From positions 1,612,001 through 1,676,000 of the forward strand of contig NZ_CP069004.1 of the NCBI RefSeq assembly GCF_016801775.1: a stretch of DNA of 64,000 bases, read 5' to 3'. Below the pieces are notes generated by a model that made no database searches, was not told the origin of the DNA, and saw nothing but the letters and a program-made list of their open reading frames with translations. Shown one piece after another: positions 51,755 through 60,457 of the stretch. The stretch's first letter is position 1, and each line of letters opens with the position of its first letter. The DNA comes from Sulfitobacter mediterraneus. GTDB lineage: Bacteria > Pseudomonadota > Alphaproteobacteria > Rhodobacterales > Rhodobacteraceae. The position numbers and the translations under genes are program-made.

Positions 51755-52810
51755 TCAAAATTCGCCTGATCGCACTTCGAATTTTGACGGTTTGCCATGA
51801 ACGGGTTTGCCTGTCTTGACCCAGTCAGCGACCCATTTGATCATCGGATCCATCGGGACAACCGGATTGCCCAGAATGCCGTTGGCCTTGTCACAGTTGA
51901 CCAGCAAACAATTGTCCTGCTCCTGGCCGGTGAACCGCGGCTCGATCCCGAACTCCTGGCCAAACCGGTTGGCGAGGTAGCGTACCGATACAGTTTCTGG
52001 GCCACCAACGTTGATCGGGCTGGTTGGAACGGTGGTGTTTGCCAACATGCGGAGGAATTGCGCATTTGCATCGCCCTGCCACATGATATTGACGTGGCCC
52101 GTGTCCAGCGGAATATCTTTTCCGTCTTTCACCCAGCTCGCGATTTCCTGCATCACGCCATAGCGGGGGTCGATCGCATAGACAAAGCGCATGGCGCGGC
52201 CGGGCGTCCCGTGCAGTTTGGAGAAATACTCGAATGTCCGTTCACGGCCGACGACAGAGTTTGCGTATTCGCCGGGCCGGGCCAAGGGCAGATCCTGTTC
52301 CGTTACTCCGCCATGCAGAGGGTTCGACCATGGATAGACGTGAATGGTCGAAAAAGTGACGAGCCGGCTGTCTTTGAAAGCTTCGGCCGTGATCTGCGGC
52401 GCGATTGTGTTCATTGCCCAGAGGAAATCTTCGCGGCCCCGGAAATCGAACTTGAGCCCCGCCATGTAGATCACGTTTTTGATCTTCGGCAGCGCGTTCA
52501 CAGCATCCCGATCCAGCAGATCACACGGGATCGTCTCAATGCCCCATGCATTCAGCCGCTCTTGCACGCCTTCTTCGGAAAACCGCGAGACACCGATCAC
52601 GCGCTTGTCCGGGCAGGCCTTCTTGGCCATGCGGGCCATTGTCACGCCGATCTTTCCGCCGACGCCCAAGATCATGATGTCGCCGTCCAGACTGTTCAGA
52701 TCATCAACGACCTCCTGTGTCGGGATCGACATGAAATCTTCAAGGTGTTCGACATCGCGAAACGCTTCGGGAAACAAGCTCGGGTTCAGGGTTTCAATTG
52801 TAGTTGTCAT
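51755..52810 (-). CDS. NAD-dependent epimerase/dehydratase-like protein lacking the catalytic Lys
   Basis: Extended-SDR-fold protein of 351 residues. The cofactor loop is intact as GVGGKIG (GxxGxxG, about 50-56). The Ser-side motif STIHVYPW is at about 146. The YxxxK site reads YANSVVGRE (about 178-186), with Val where the catalytic Lys is expected. The N-terminal 45 residues before the Rossmann fold are longer than usual. The missing Lys suggests a non-redox or altered role. It is between the DapA-like gene and the transporter genes. A 10-bp inverted repeat (51755-51787) covers its stop. Confidence 0.82.
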   Translation of the reverse strand: MTTTIETLNPSLFPEAFRDVEHLEDFMSIPTQEVVDDLNSLDGDIMILGVGGKIGVTMARMAKKACPDKRVIGVSRFSEEGVQERLNAWGIETIPCDLLDRDAVNALPKIKNVIYMAGLKFDFRGREDFLWAMNTIAPQITAEAFKDSRLVTFSTIHVYPWSNPLHGGVTEQDLPLARPGEYANSVVGRERTFEYFSKLHGTPGRAMRFVYAIDPRYGVMQEIASWVKDGKDIPLDTGHVNIMWQGDANAQFLRMLANTTVPTSPINVGGPETVSVRYLANRFGQEFGIEPRFTGQEQDNCLLVNCDKANGILGNPVVPMDPMIKWVADWVKTGKPVHGKPSKFEVRSGEF

Positions 52811-52834
52811 TTGGGTTCCTCCCCTTGGGGTCGT

Positions 52835-53926
52835 TCAGGTCACAAGCGGGTGCGCGTTTTGGTCACCGCTCAGCCAGCGTTCAAGATTGATTTTTACAAA
52901 GATGTCGTCGTTCATTTCCGGATACATCCGGTAAACGCGGTCAATTTGTTCAAGTTGACCGGGGCTTAGGGTTTCGTCCGGATTGAGGCACAATGTGTTC
53001 TCTGCCAGCCCCTGCCGGCGCAACACTTCGAGACAACCGGGGATGCAGCCCTTGAGATCGTTCAGCGCGTCATAAATCGCCAGATTACAATCTGTTACCA
53101 TGCTATCGAGGGCCAGCAGATCTTCGGGCATATCCGCGCCATCCGGAACCGCCTGAATGCGGCGCAGCATCTTGGCGGATTTCTCGACCCAAACGCTCCA
53201 ATGGCCCAGAAGCCCGCCGCGAATGCGGGCCCGGCGTTCTTGTTTGCCATCCTCAGAGCGCACAACGAAAGGCTGGATCAGATCCAGAATGATATGATCG
53301 TCATTGCCGGTGTAGAGCGTGATCCGATCTTCGGCGCCGGCATCATAGACCGCGCGGACAATATCAATCGTCCGGTACCGATCAAACGGGGCCATCTTGA
53401 TCGCGATGACGTTTTCAATCTGCGCAAAGGCCTTCCAGAACTCATAGGACAGATGGAAGCCCCCCACCGAAGGCAAAAGAGCAAATCCGATGACCGGCAT
53501 TTCCTTTGCAACGGTCCGGCAATGCTCAAGAATCTCCGCCTCCGGCACGCCGTTCAGGTGGGCAAGGTTCAAGAGTGCCGCGTGATACCCCAGCCCCCGT
53601 GCGACCTGCGCCTCTTGGGTAGCCTGCGCCGTTTTGCCCGTCACCCCCGCAATGAGAAGCCGCGCGTCGTCTGTCCAGTCAAGCGCTGTCTCGGCTGCGA
53701 GGCGCAAGACCGGCTCATAAAGTCCGACGTCGCGGATGGCGAATTGGGTTGTGTGAACGCCCGCGGCAATGCCGCCTGCCCCGGCATCCAAATAATACCG
53801 CGTGACGGCCTGTTGGCGGGTGGTGTCCAACTTGCGGTCATTGTCCAACAGTAACGGATGGGCCGGAATGGCCACGCCGGTACGAAGAAGGTTCAACGCC
53901 TCTTTTGGGATGTCTTGGGCAATCAT
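52835..53926 (-). CDS. DapA-like class I aldolase-fold protein with altered active site
   Basis: Dihydrodipicolinate synthase/N-acetylneuraminate lyase-type barrel, 363 residues, with a C-terminal extension over the usual 290-310. The Schiff-base Lys is in NVIAIKMAP (about 196). The usual GTTGE motif is replaced by GVHTTQ, and the Tyr of the YNxP motif by Ala in ALLPSVG. So it probably uses a carbonyl substrate without the canonical lyase site. The substrate is unknown. It overlaps the CoA-transferase stop by 4 bp, as part of the operon. Confidence 0.8.
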   Translation of the reverse strand: MIAQDIPKEALNLLRTGVAIPAHPLLLDNDRKLDTTRQQAVTRYYLDAGAGGIAAGVHTTQFAIRDVGLYEPVLRLAAETALDWTDDARLLIAGVTGKTAQATQEAQVARGLGYHAALLNLAHLNGVPEAEILEHCRTVAKEMPVIGFALLPSVGGFHLSYEFWKAFAQIENVIAIKMAPFDRYRTIDIVRAVYDAGAEDRITLYTGNDDHIILDLIQPFVVRSEDGKQERRARIRGGLLGHWSVWVEKSAKMLRRIQAVPDGADMPEDLLALDSMVTDCNLAIYDALNDLKGCIPGCLEVLRRQGLAENTLCLNPDETLSPGQLEQIDRVYRMYPEMNDDIFVKINLERWLSGDQNAHPLVT

Positions 53927-55521
53927 GTGCTCACGCGCTCCTCTTCCCGATCTGGTTTCAAGAAATGGGCCGCATCCATCAGGGCCAGCGGCTCCGCTAT
54001 TCTGACCGGTGCAAAATCCATCAGGTCAAGAACCTGCGTTTGAAGATCAATGCCAGGCGCAATTTCGATCAGCTCAAGACCATCCGCAGCGCATCTGAAA
54101 ACAGCCCGTTCAGTGACGATCAACGCATCCTGGTTTCGTTCGGATACACCGTGTTGAACCCGGTAGGTGATGGAGGCGGCTTCTTTGACAAACTTCCGCA
54201 CTTTCCCCTCCCGTTCGATCACCAGCTTGCCAGCGACCACATCGGCACGCAATCCACCGGTTGTGAAAGTACCTGCAAAAATAAGGCGTTCGGCATTCTG
54301 CGCGATGTCGATAAATCCACCAGCACCCGGATTGGCCTTGCCAAATTTCGACACGTTCACAACGCCGGAAGCGTCATATTCCGCAAAACTCAGCGCAGTG
54401 AATTTGCACAATCCCCCATCGATCACGTCAAACTGCGTGACCCCATCAAGCAATGCATCAGGGTTGATATTGGCCGAAAACTGCCAGCCGGGCATCACGA
54501 TACCGCCGTAGGCGCCGTGTTCCGTCGTGCCGGGATAATCGTATATGCCACCGTTATCAAACTGGCCGTTCTCGGCCATGACCAAAGGCACATCGGTGGC
54601 CGCGCCAAAGCCAAAGATTGACAGCTCGTGCTTGCGAACCTCCGGGGCGATCCGGTTGGCAATAATCCGATCCACCGAAAACGGTGGCGCGGAAAGGGTT
54701 GAGATATCCTTGTGCTCGCCGCCGAAATAGGCCGCATCATAGGGCACATCAGTGGTCATCATCATATCGGGATCAACAACCACCTGATCGACAAACACGC
54801 CCGGAAGCCGATTCTGGCTGGCGGGACGATCCCCCACGGGCACAACGCGGCGCACTTGGGCAATCACCTTGCCGCCCGACGCCTTGGCCGCCAGCGCCAA
54901 TGCGACGTTGGAGGTGGTCAGCGGCTCATCTTCCCAACTGAGGTTGCCATGTTCATCTGCCGTGGCCGCCCGCAGGATCGCCACATCGATGGGCCAACTG
55001 GGGTAGAACAACAGCTCCTCGTCATCGAGGGTGATCACACGGATCAGATCCTCGGTTGCCTTATCGGTAAACTTGCCACCGCCGTGACGGGGGTCGGCAT
55101 ATGTTCCCAGACCAACGCGGGTCATATATCCCGGGCTCTTGCGGGCCACTTCGCGCAGCCAATGCATGGTTGCGCCAATCGGCCAGCTGTAAGCTTCGAC
55201 CTTGTTGTCATGGATCAATCGCATCAAGGCTGGTCGCTGCCCTGTCGCCGGATCAACCGGATTAATATAGCTGCCCGACACGATGCGTTTCATCAGCCCT
55301 TCACGGGCGACGTGATCCATCCCCTTGATGCCAACCGCATCCCCTGTCCCGCAAGGGAAAAAGAATGTCAGATCGCGGGGCGCGGCGGTTTGTGCAAACC
55401 GGTCCCCCAATGCCTTGAGCACCTTGTCCGGTGTGACCCAGCCGATGACACCCGCACTGGCAACTGTTGCATGTGACGGAATGTCCGCAACGGCTTGGGC
55501 TTCTGTAACAATCTTGTTCAT
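53923..55521 (-). CDS. Family I CoA-transferase, fused alpha-beta (propionate-CoA-transferase-like)
   Basis: CoA-transferase of 532 residues with both domains in one chain, as in the acetate/propionate/3-ketoacid CoA-transferase group. The N-terminal domain contains GVIGWVTPDKVLKALG. The catalytic Glu is proposed in LSFAEYDASGVVNVSKFG (about residue 396), which matches the sequence around the catalytic Glu of propionate-CoA transferases. The substrate acid is unknown. The start MNKIVTEAQ was chosen because it overlaps the upstream crotonase stop by 4 bp (ATGA); the frame is open 17 codons further. Confidence 0.9.
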   Translation of the reverse strand: MNKIVTEAQAVADIPSHATVASAGVIGWVTPDKVLKALGDRFAQTAAPRDLTFFFPCGTGDAVGIKGMDHVAREGLMKRIVSGSYINPVDPATGQRPALMRLIHDNKVEAYSWPIGATMHWLREVARKSPGYMTRVGLGTYADPRHGGGKFTDKATEDLIRVITLDDEELLFYPSWPIDVAILRAATADEHGNLSWEDEPLTTSNVALALAAKASGGKVIAQVRRVVPVGDRPASQNRLPGVFVDQVVVDPDMMMTTDVPYDAAYFGGEHKDISTLSAPPFSVDRIIANRIAPEVRKHELSIFGFGAATDVPLVMAENGQFDNGGIYDYPGTTEHGAYGGIVMPGWQFSANINPDALLDGVTQFDVIDGGLCKFTALSFAEYDASGVVNVSKFGKANPGAGGFIDIAQNAERLIFAGTFTTGGLRADVVAGKLVIEREGKVRKFVKEAASITYRVQHGVSERNQDALIVTERAVFRCAADGLELIEIAPGIDLQTQVLDLMDFAPVRIAEPLALMDAAHFLKPDREEERVST

Positions 55522-56270
55522 CGGGCCACCGTAAACTTGGCCAGAACGGCCTTGGCCGCCTCGCTTTGGCAATCAAGCCCAAACAATCGGTTGGCCTCTG
55601 CATCCTGCCGTTCGGCATCAGCCGTGGCGGTTGTTTCAAAGAACCTCTTGGTTGAGGCCACGGCATTCGCGGGCAATTCGGCCAACCGCTTTGCAATTCC
55701 GCAAGCGGCAACCAGCGCCTCTCCGTCCGGGGCAATCACATCGGCAACCCCAAGACGCAGCGCCTCTGCCCCGTCGATCTCCAGAACACCCCATGTGATA
55801 AGCCGGGCGTTTGCAGCGCTCGTGCGCGCCGCCAAGGTTTGCAGACCCCAAGGCGGGATCCAGCCATTGCGCACCTCTGGCATGTTCCATTTTGTGCTGG
55901 CCGCACTGACAACGATGTCGCAGGACGTCGCCAGGATAAACCCGCCGCCCAGCGCATACCCCTCCACGGCCGCCACAACGGGAATGGACAACATCCCGAT
56001 CTGTCGTGCGATACGTGCGGTTTCCGCCTCATGGGCGCACATGTCCGGTATCGAAAGCCCGCCCAGCTCCTTGAGATCACTGCCCGCACAGAACGCTGGT
56101 GCCGCACCGGTCAGAACAACCGCTTTACACTCGGGATCTTTTTCCAGATCCAGCAGCGCGGCATAAAGTTCGGCCATGCTTTGTGTGCCCAGCGCATTGC
56201 GGCGGGCCGGTTTGTTGTTTGTGACGATTGCGTAGCCGTCTTTGTGATCTATCAAAATCTGATCGCTCAT
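55518..56270 (-). CDS. Enoyl-CoA hydratase/isomerase-family protein
   Basis: Crotonase-fold protein of 250 residues that would act on an acyl-CoA. The oxyanion-hole segments are FCAGSDLKEL (about 60-69) and EGYALGGGF (about 103-111). At the position of the first catalytic Glu of rat hydratase (CEL), it has FIL, so that Glu is missing; the second is kept in MPEVRNGW (about 130). It may be an isomerase or a lyase rather than a hydratase. It is upstream of and overlapping with the CoA-transferase gene, suggesting they act on the same acyl-CoA. Confidence 0.88.
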   Translation of the reverse strand: MSDQILIDHKDGYAIVTNNKPARRNALGTQSMAELYAALLDLEKDPECKAVVLTGAAPAFCAGSDLKELGGLSIPDMCAHEAETARIARQIGMLSIPVVAAVEGYALGGGFILATSCDIVVSAASTKWNMPEVRNGWIPPWGLQTLAARTSAANARLITWGVLEIDGAEALRLGVADVIAPDGEALVAACGIAKRLAELPANAVASTKRFFETTATADAERQDAEANRLFGLDCQSEAAKAVLAKFTVAR

Positions 56271-56294
56271 TGCAGTTCTCCAGTCAGGCGGGTC

Positions 56295-57629
56295 TTAGTC
56301 CAGCCGGGCATTTTCACGGTTCAAAATCATGCGGATATCCGCGCCTTGAATATCTCTTGGGGCAACGCCGTCCCGCGCGGCTATCACCGCCGCGTGACCC
56401 ACCGCATGACCGTATCCAAAACACTGCGCCGTCACACGAGCCGAGGCGACGGCCTCATGCTCTGCCGACAGGCACCGGCCAGCGACCATCAGGTTTTCGC
56501 CCGCCTGCGGAACGAAACACCCAAAGGGGATTTCATAAACGTCGTTCAGCAGCCATTCGACCTTAGGCTTTATTCCCGAATGCAGTTCAATCGGCCAAGG
56601 GGACCGCGCGATCCCATGTTTGAATTTTGTGCCAAGGACCACGTCAGTATTGGTCAGCTTGGTCGCGCCTTCGACCTGCCGGGTTTGCCGAACCCCCACC
56701 TGAACCGCCATGTCGTTGACAAAGGACTGCTCACATCCCACGAGATTGTCCTTGAAGAACCGCGCGTATTCACGGGCTTGCCGGCGCCCCTGTATTTCCG
56801 CCTCTGAAAAGTCTTTCCAGAACAATGGGTTCAACTCGCGACCATCCTCGCCAATGATCCGCGTGCAATTGCAAAGCAGCTCATTCGGGCGGGTTGTTGG
56901 AAAAAGCCAGATCTTGGCCCGCGGCAGGGTATATTTCCCGGATGCATTGCTATCGATGATCAGTTGCGAGACATCTGGCGGCATAATGGTGTCCGCGCCA
57001 TAACGTGCCTTGAACGCACCGACATCGACACCCAAAAGCCGAAAGATCATCGTCGGGTTCTGCACCCGCCCGTTGTCTCCGACAAAGTTGGGCAGGCCTG
57101 CCATTGCCACGATATCTGCGTCCCCTGACGCGTCCACAGTGACCTTGGCGCGCACCTCCAGCGGCCCCTGTTTTGTCCAAACCTCGACACCTTCGATTTT
57201 CTCACCTTCGGCCAGAACGCGCGTTGCGACCGCGTGATAGATGGTTGTAACGCCCGCCTCGGTCAAAAGATCATCCGACACCTCACGCCAGACAATCGGA
57301 TCATGCACGCGGGTAAAGGTTTTTCCGTATTGCACTGGCTCTGCCAGTCCGCCGCGTTCTTCCATCCGGCTGATAAATTCCGATGCAAATCCATGCACGG
57401 CCAGGACTGGCGCATCGGACTGATTATCGGTTGCCTCGTAGAGCCCGCAAATGGTGCCGGAGTGACCGGCCACTGCCCCGCCGCCAGCAAAGCCGTGACG
57501 TTCAATCACGACGACCCGCAGACCGGCGCGTGCCGCAATGGTTGCGGTTGTCACCCCTGCGGCGCCACCGCCAACGACAACCAAATCGCAATCCAGTCTT
57601 TGCTTGGCTCTTAGGTCTTGCGCAGTCAT
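56295..57629 (-). CDS. FAD-dependent oxidoreductase (FAD_oxidored-like)
   Basis: Flavoprotein of 444 residues. The Rossmann motif GGGAAGVTTATIAARAG starts at residue 21, with Glu in VVVIERHGFAGG as the ribose contact. VTVDASGDADIVAMAGLPN (about 162) is the GD motif-type site. NLMVAGRCLSAEHEAVASARV is the C-terminal FAD site, as in the FAD_oxidored family. It is probably cytoplasmic; no signal is seen. The oxidised substrate is unknown. First gene of the nine-gene operon, divergent from the GntR gene, so it is likely the direct target of that regulator. Confidence 0.88.
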   Translation of the reverse strand: MTAQDLRAKQRLDCDLVVVGGGAAGVTTATIAARAGLRVVVIERHGFAGGGAVAGHSGTICGLYEATDNQSDAPVLAVHGFASEFISRMEERGGLAEPVQYGKTFTRVHDPIVWREVSDDLLTEAGVTTIYHAVATRVLAEGEKIEGVEVWTKQGPLEVRAKVTVDASGDADIVAMAGLPNFVGDNGRVQNPTMIFRLLGVDVGAFKARYGADTIMPPDVSQLIIDSNASGKYTLPRAKIWLFPTTRPNELLCNCTRIIGEDGRELNPLFWKDFSEAEIQGRRQAREYARFFKDNLVGCEQSFVNDMAVQVGVRQTRQVEGATKLTNTDVVLGTKFKHGIARSPWPIELHSGIKPKVEWLLNDVYEIPFGCFVPQAGENLMVAGRCLSAEHEAVASARVTAQCFGYGHAVGHAAVIAARDGVAPRDIQGADIRMILNRENARLD

Positions 57630-57648
57630 CTCACCCCCTGATCGTCAT

Positions 57649-57705
57649 CTGATATATCAGTTGTTGATTTGACTAATAAGCAATTGATATACACCTTGTC
57701 AACAA
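57649..57705. promoter_or_regulatory. GntR/operon divergent control region with several dyads
   Basis: Between the FAD oxidoreductase and GntR genes are CTGATATATCAG (57649-57660, perfect palindrome), TTGTTGA (57661-57667) inversely matching TCAACAA (57699-57705), and TTGT-CA-ACAA (57696-57705), a FadR-subfamily-like half-site pair. The region is AT-rich and would hold both promoters. Which dyad is the operator is not decided. Confidence 0.45.
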
Positions 57706-57735
57706 TTACATTTGCCCCGAAGTGGAGCATGACTG

Positions 57736-58422
57736 ATGGTAAAAGAGATTGTTGAAGATCCGGCGGTGATCGAAGCGGGCGACAGATCGCTGACAGACAT
57801 TGCCTATGACGCGATCCAAAAGATGATCGTGACAGGACGCCTTGGCACCCATCAGCTTATCTCAGAAAGCGAACTTGGCCGTGAGTTGGGATGCGGCCGA
57901 ACGCCCGTGCGCGAGGCGCTTCAGCGGCTGAAGTTCGAAGGGTTTGTCGAGGTTCTGCCGCGCCGTGGAATTCTAGTAACCGCCGCTGATGTCACAGGCC
58001 AGCTGGAGCTGCTGGAAATGCGCCGCCCCCTTGAAAAGCTGGTGGTATCTTTGGCCGCCAAACGCGCCAAGCCCAAACAAAAGCAGGCCATGTTGCATCT
58101 TGCGGATGAGTTGGAGCGGGCCATCAAGGAAAACGACATTGAGCATTACCTCGATATCAACAAGATGATCCACGAGATTCAGGCCGAAGCCACGGGCAAC
58201 CGGTTTCTTAAAAACCAGATCACCGTTGTTCACAACCTTTCGCGGCGGTTTTGGTATGCGTCCATTTCGGACACCGACAGTTTTTCCATCGCCGCAAAAC
58301 ATCACGCCGCCACCTTGCGTGCAATTGCGGCTGGCGATGAAACCGGCGCGATGGAAAGCAACTGCGCCCTTTTGGATTGTCTTGAGAAAGCCACCAAGGA
58401 TTCGATTCGCGGAATTGGCTGA
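57736..58422 (+). CDS. GntR-family regulator with FCD domain
   Basis: Transcription factor of 228 residues. The GntR winged HTH is at about 18-85 with LISESELGRELGCGRTPVREAL (about 43-63), then the FCD domain (about 90-220), where EMRRPLEKLVVSLAAKRAK and the His-containing helix HYLDINKMIHEIQAEAT are seen. FCD proteins often bind a carboxylate through a metal site. The ligand may be the operon's substrate. It is divergent from the FAD oxidoreductase gene. Confidence 0.92.
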   Translation: MVKEIVEDPAVIEAGDRSLTDIAYDAIQKMIVTGRLGTHQLISESELGRELGCGRTPVREALQRLKFEGFVEVLPRRGILVTAADVTGQLELLEMRRPLEKLVVSLAAKRAKPKQKQAMLHLADELERAIKENDIEHYLDINKMIHEIQAEATGNRFLKNQITVVHNLSRRFWYASISDTDSFSIAAKHHAATLRAIAAGDETGAMESNCALLDCLEKATKDSIRGIG

Positions 58423-58501
58423 TCGCGCAATGGGCATGCCATGCCTGCCGAATTGCCTATGGAACAGCGCGGGCAGACAATAGGGCCAAGACCTGCGCTT
58501 G

Positions 58502-59395
58502 CTACACTTTTCCAACATGCGCCTTGAGCACATCAACAAAACGCCTCTGCGGCCGCGTGACCGGCTCGCCTGCCCGTGTCATGATGCCCATGGGCCGCTC
58601 AAGCATCGACCCCATTTCCAGAAATGTCACATCGGATCGCGGATGCGCAGCGATCAGCGCGTCGGTTGCGGTGCCAAGCATCCCGCTATGCCCGACGCAG
58701 GAAATCACAAACGGCATAAAGTTGGTCTCTATCTCTGCAACGGGGGGCGCCAGCCCCTGCTCCAAAAACAGATTGTCCAATCGGGCACGGAACAAGGTGC
58801 TCCGAACCGGCAACACCCACTGGTAGGCCTCCAGATCTTTGAGAGAAACCGGATCGTTCTCCAGCAGTTCGTGCCCTTTGGCCAGGATGATCCCCTGACG
58901 GTTGGATGCGATCGGTTCAAAAATCAGGTCGTCCATATCTTCCATCTGTGACACCCCGACCACCAAATCCAGCCGCCCGTCGCGCAAATCGGCGACCAAG
59001 GCCCGTGTGTTGCGCCCCGACGAGATGAAAATTTGCGTGCCGGGGTATTTCTGGCGCAAGTCAAGAACCGCCTGTTCGACCCCAAACTCAAGCCACTCTG
59101 GCGCCGCTCCGATGGCGATTGCGCCATCCCGGCCCTCAATCAGGTCGGACACGGTACTGACCGCGCGATCAGACTGCGCCAGAACCAGCCGCGCATGGGG
59201 CAGCAGGGTGCGTCCGGCCTGGGTCAATGTCATGCCCTGAACCGACCGGCGAAACAGTGCGCCGCCAAGACTGGTCTCAAGCCGCTGGATACTCTTGGTG
59301 AGGCCGGTCTGCGTGATATTCAGTTTTTCCCGTGCCCGGCCAAGGCTGCCCTCTTCGGCAACTGTCACGAAATGTCGCAAACTTTGGATGTTCAT
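58502..59395 (-). CDS. LysR-family transcriptional regulator (divergent to TTT genes)
   Basis: LTTR of 297 residues. The HTH (about 3-60) contains GSLGRAREKLNITQTGLTKSIQRLE. The ligand domain starts at about 90 (GAIAIGAAPEW). The start was chosen at MNIQSLRHF, the usual LTTR N-terminus, although the frame runs 12 codons further. It is divergent from the TctC gene across 117 bp that contain repeats of TATCATG and TCATGC. It probably controls the importer genes; the effector is unknown. Confidence 0.9.
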   Translation of the reverse strand: MNIQSLRHFVTVAEEGSLGRAREKLNITQTGLTKSIQRLETSLGGALFRRSVQGMTLTQAGRTLLPHARLVLAQSDRAVSTVSDLIEGRDGAIAIGAAPEWLEFGVEQAVLDLRQKYPGTQIFISSGRNTRALVADLRDGRLDLVVGVSQMEDMDDLIFEPIASNRQGIILAKGHELLENDPVSLKDLEAYQWVLPVRSTLFRARLDNLFLEQGLAPPVAEIETNFMPFVISCVGHSGMLGTATDALIAAHPRSDVTFLEMGSMLERPMGIMTRAGEPVTRPQRRFVDVLKAHVGKV

Positions 59396-59411
59396 ACGGC
59401 CTCCAGCCCAC

Positions 59412-59441
59412 CTATCATGACAAGCTATCATGCCAGCATGA
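59412..59441. promoter_or_regulatory. TCATG repeats, candidate LysR boxes
   Basis: CTATCATG occurs at 59412-59419 and 59425-59432, a 13-bp direct repeat, and TCATGC-CA-GCATGA (59428-59441) is a perfect 14-bp palindrome. They lie between the LysR gene and the TctC gene. A further GTCATGC is near 59474. Confidence 0.4.
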
Positions 59442-59512
59442 CAAATTGAAACTATTGCTTATGCATCAACCCTGTCATGCTAACCAGGAATTAACCTCTG
59501 GGAGGAGAGATC

Positions 59513-60457
59513 ATGAAGTATCTGGCACTTGCCGCGGCGATGGCCGCAGGATTGGCAAGCCCGCTTTTGGCGGATTACCCCGAACAACCGATCAAGCTGA
59601 TTGTACCGACTGGTGCTGGCGGCGGTATGGACACCACGGCCCGCATCGTTCAGCGCACCATTGAAGCCAACAACTTGCTGCCCGAAAGCATCGCCATCGT
59701 GAATATGAAGGGCGCAGGCGGCACCATCGGCACCCGCGAAGTTCTCAAGGCGGATCCGGACGGCTATACATTCGGGTTCTGGCACGAAGGCATCGTGACC
59801 TCGAATGTCATGGGTGTGGTGGACTACGACCACAACGATTTCGAAATTGTCGGCGCGACGGGTTTTGTCGGTCTTGGCATAGGTGTGCGCAAGGACAGCG
59901 ACATCGCGTCCTTGAAAGACTTGTTGGAGCGCGGCAAATCAGCGCCGGATACGCTTTCGGCTGCCACAAACATCGGACTGACCGTGCATTTCTTTCCACT
60001 TCTGGTGGCCGAGGAAGCCGGAGCAAAGTTTCGTTTTGTCCAGGCCGGCGGCGGGGCCAAGCGTCTGGCCGCGGTCTTGGGCGGGCACAATGATTTTGCC
60101 ACTTTTGGCGTGAACGAGCTGGTCAAACACAAGGATTCGGGGCTGCGTGCCATCGCCGTCCTTGCAAATGAACGCAGCGCGGCTTTGCCTGATGTGCCCA
60201 CAGCAGCCGAGATCGGCATACCGGTTTCTGCGCAGCACACAAGGATCTGGCTCGCGCCCAAAGGGACGCCCGAAGACCGGTTGAACGTCATGCGCGATGC
60301 CCTGCGAGCGGCAATGTCCAACGCAGATCTACAGGCAGAATTCGAAACTCTGGGCATTTCGGCCAGCTTCATCGAACCGGATGCCCTTGATGCCCAGCTT
60401 GACGACTTTAGCGCCAAAATTGCACCACTGGTCGAAACGGTCAAAGCGTCGAAATGA
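59513..60457 (+). CDS. Tripartite tricarboxylate transporter substrate-binding protein (TctC-type)
   Basis: Periplasmic Bug-family binding protein of 314 residues. The signal peptide ends MAAGLASPLLA, D. The N-terminal YPEQPIKLIVPTGAGGGMD and VVNMKGAGGTIGTREVLKADPDGYTFGFW-type sequence (IVNMKGAGGTIG) are typical. The ligand is likely a carboxylate, identity unknown. GGGAGGAG precedes the start. The TctB and TctA genes follow with an overlap, so this is a complete importer. Confidence 0.93.
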   Translation: MKYLALAAAMAAGLASPLLADYPEQPIKLIVPTGAGGGMDTTARIVQRTIEANNLLPESIAIVNMKGAGGTIGTREVLKADPDGYTFGFWHEGIVTSNVMGVVDYDHNDFEIVGATGFVGLGIGVRKDSDIASLKDLLERGKSAPDTLSAATNIGLTVHFFPLLVAEEAGAKFRFVQAGGGAKRLAAVLGGHNDFATFGVNELVKHKDSGLRAIAVLANERSAALPDVPTAAEIGIPVSAQHTRIWLAPKGTPEDRLNVMRDALRAAMSNADLQAEFETLGISASFIEPDALDAQLDDFSAKIAPLVETVKASK

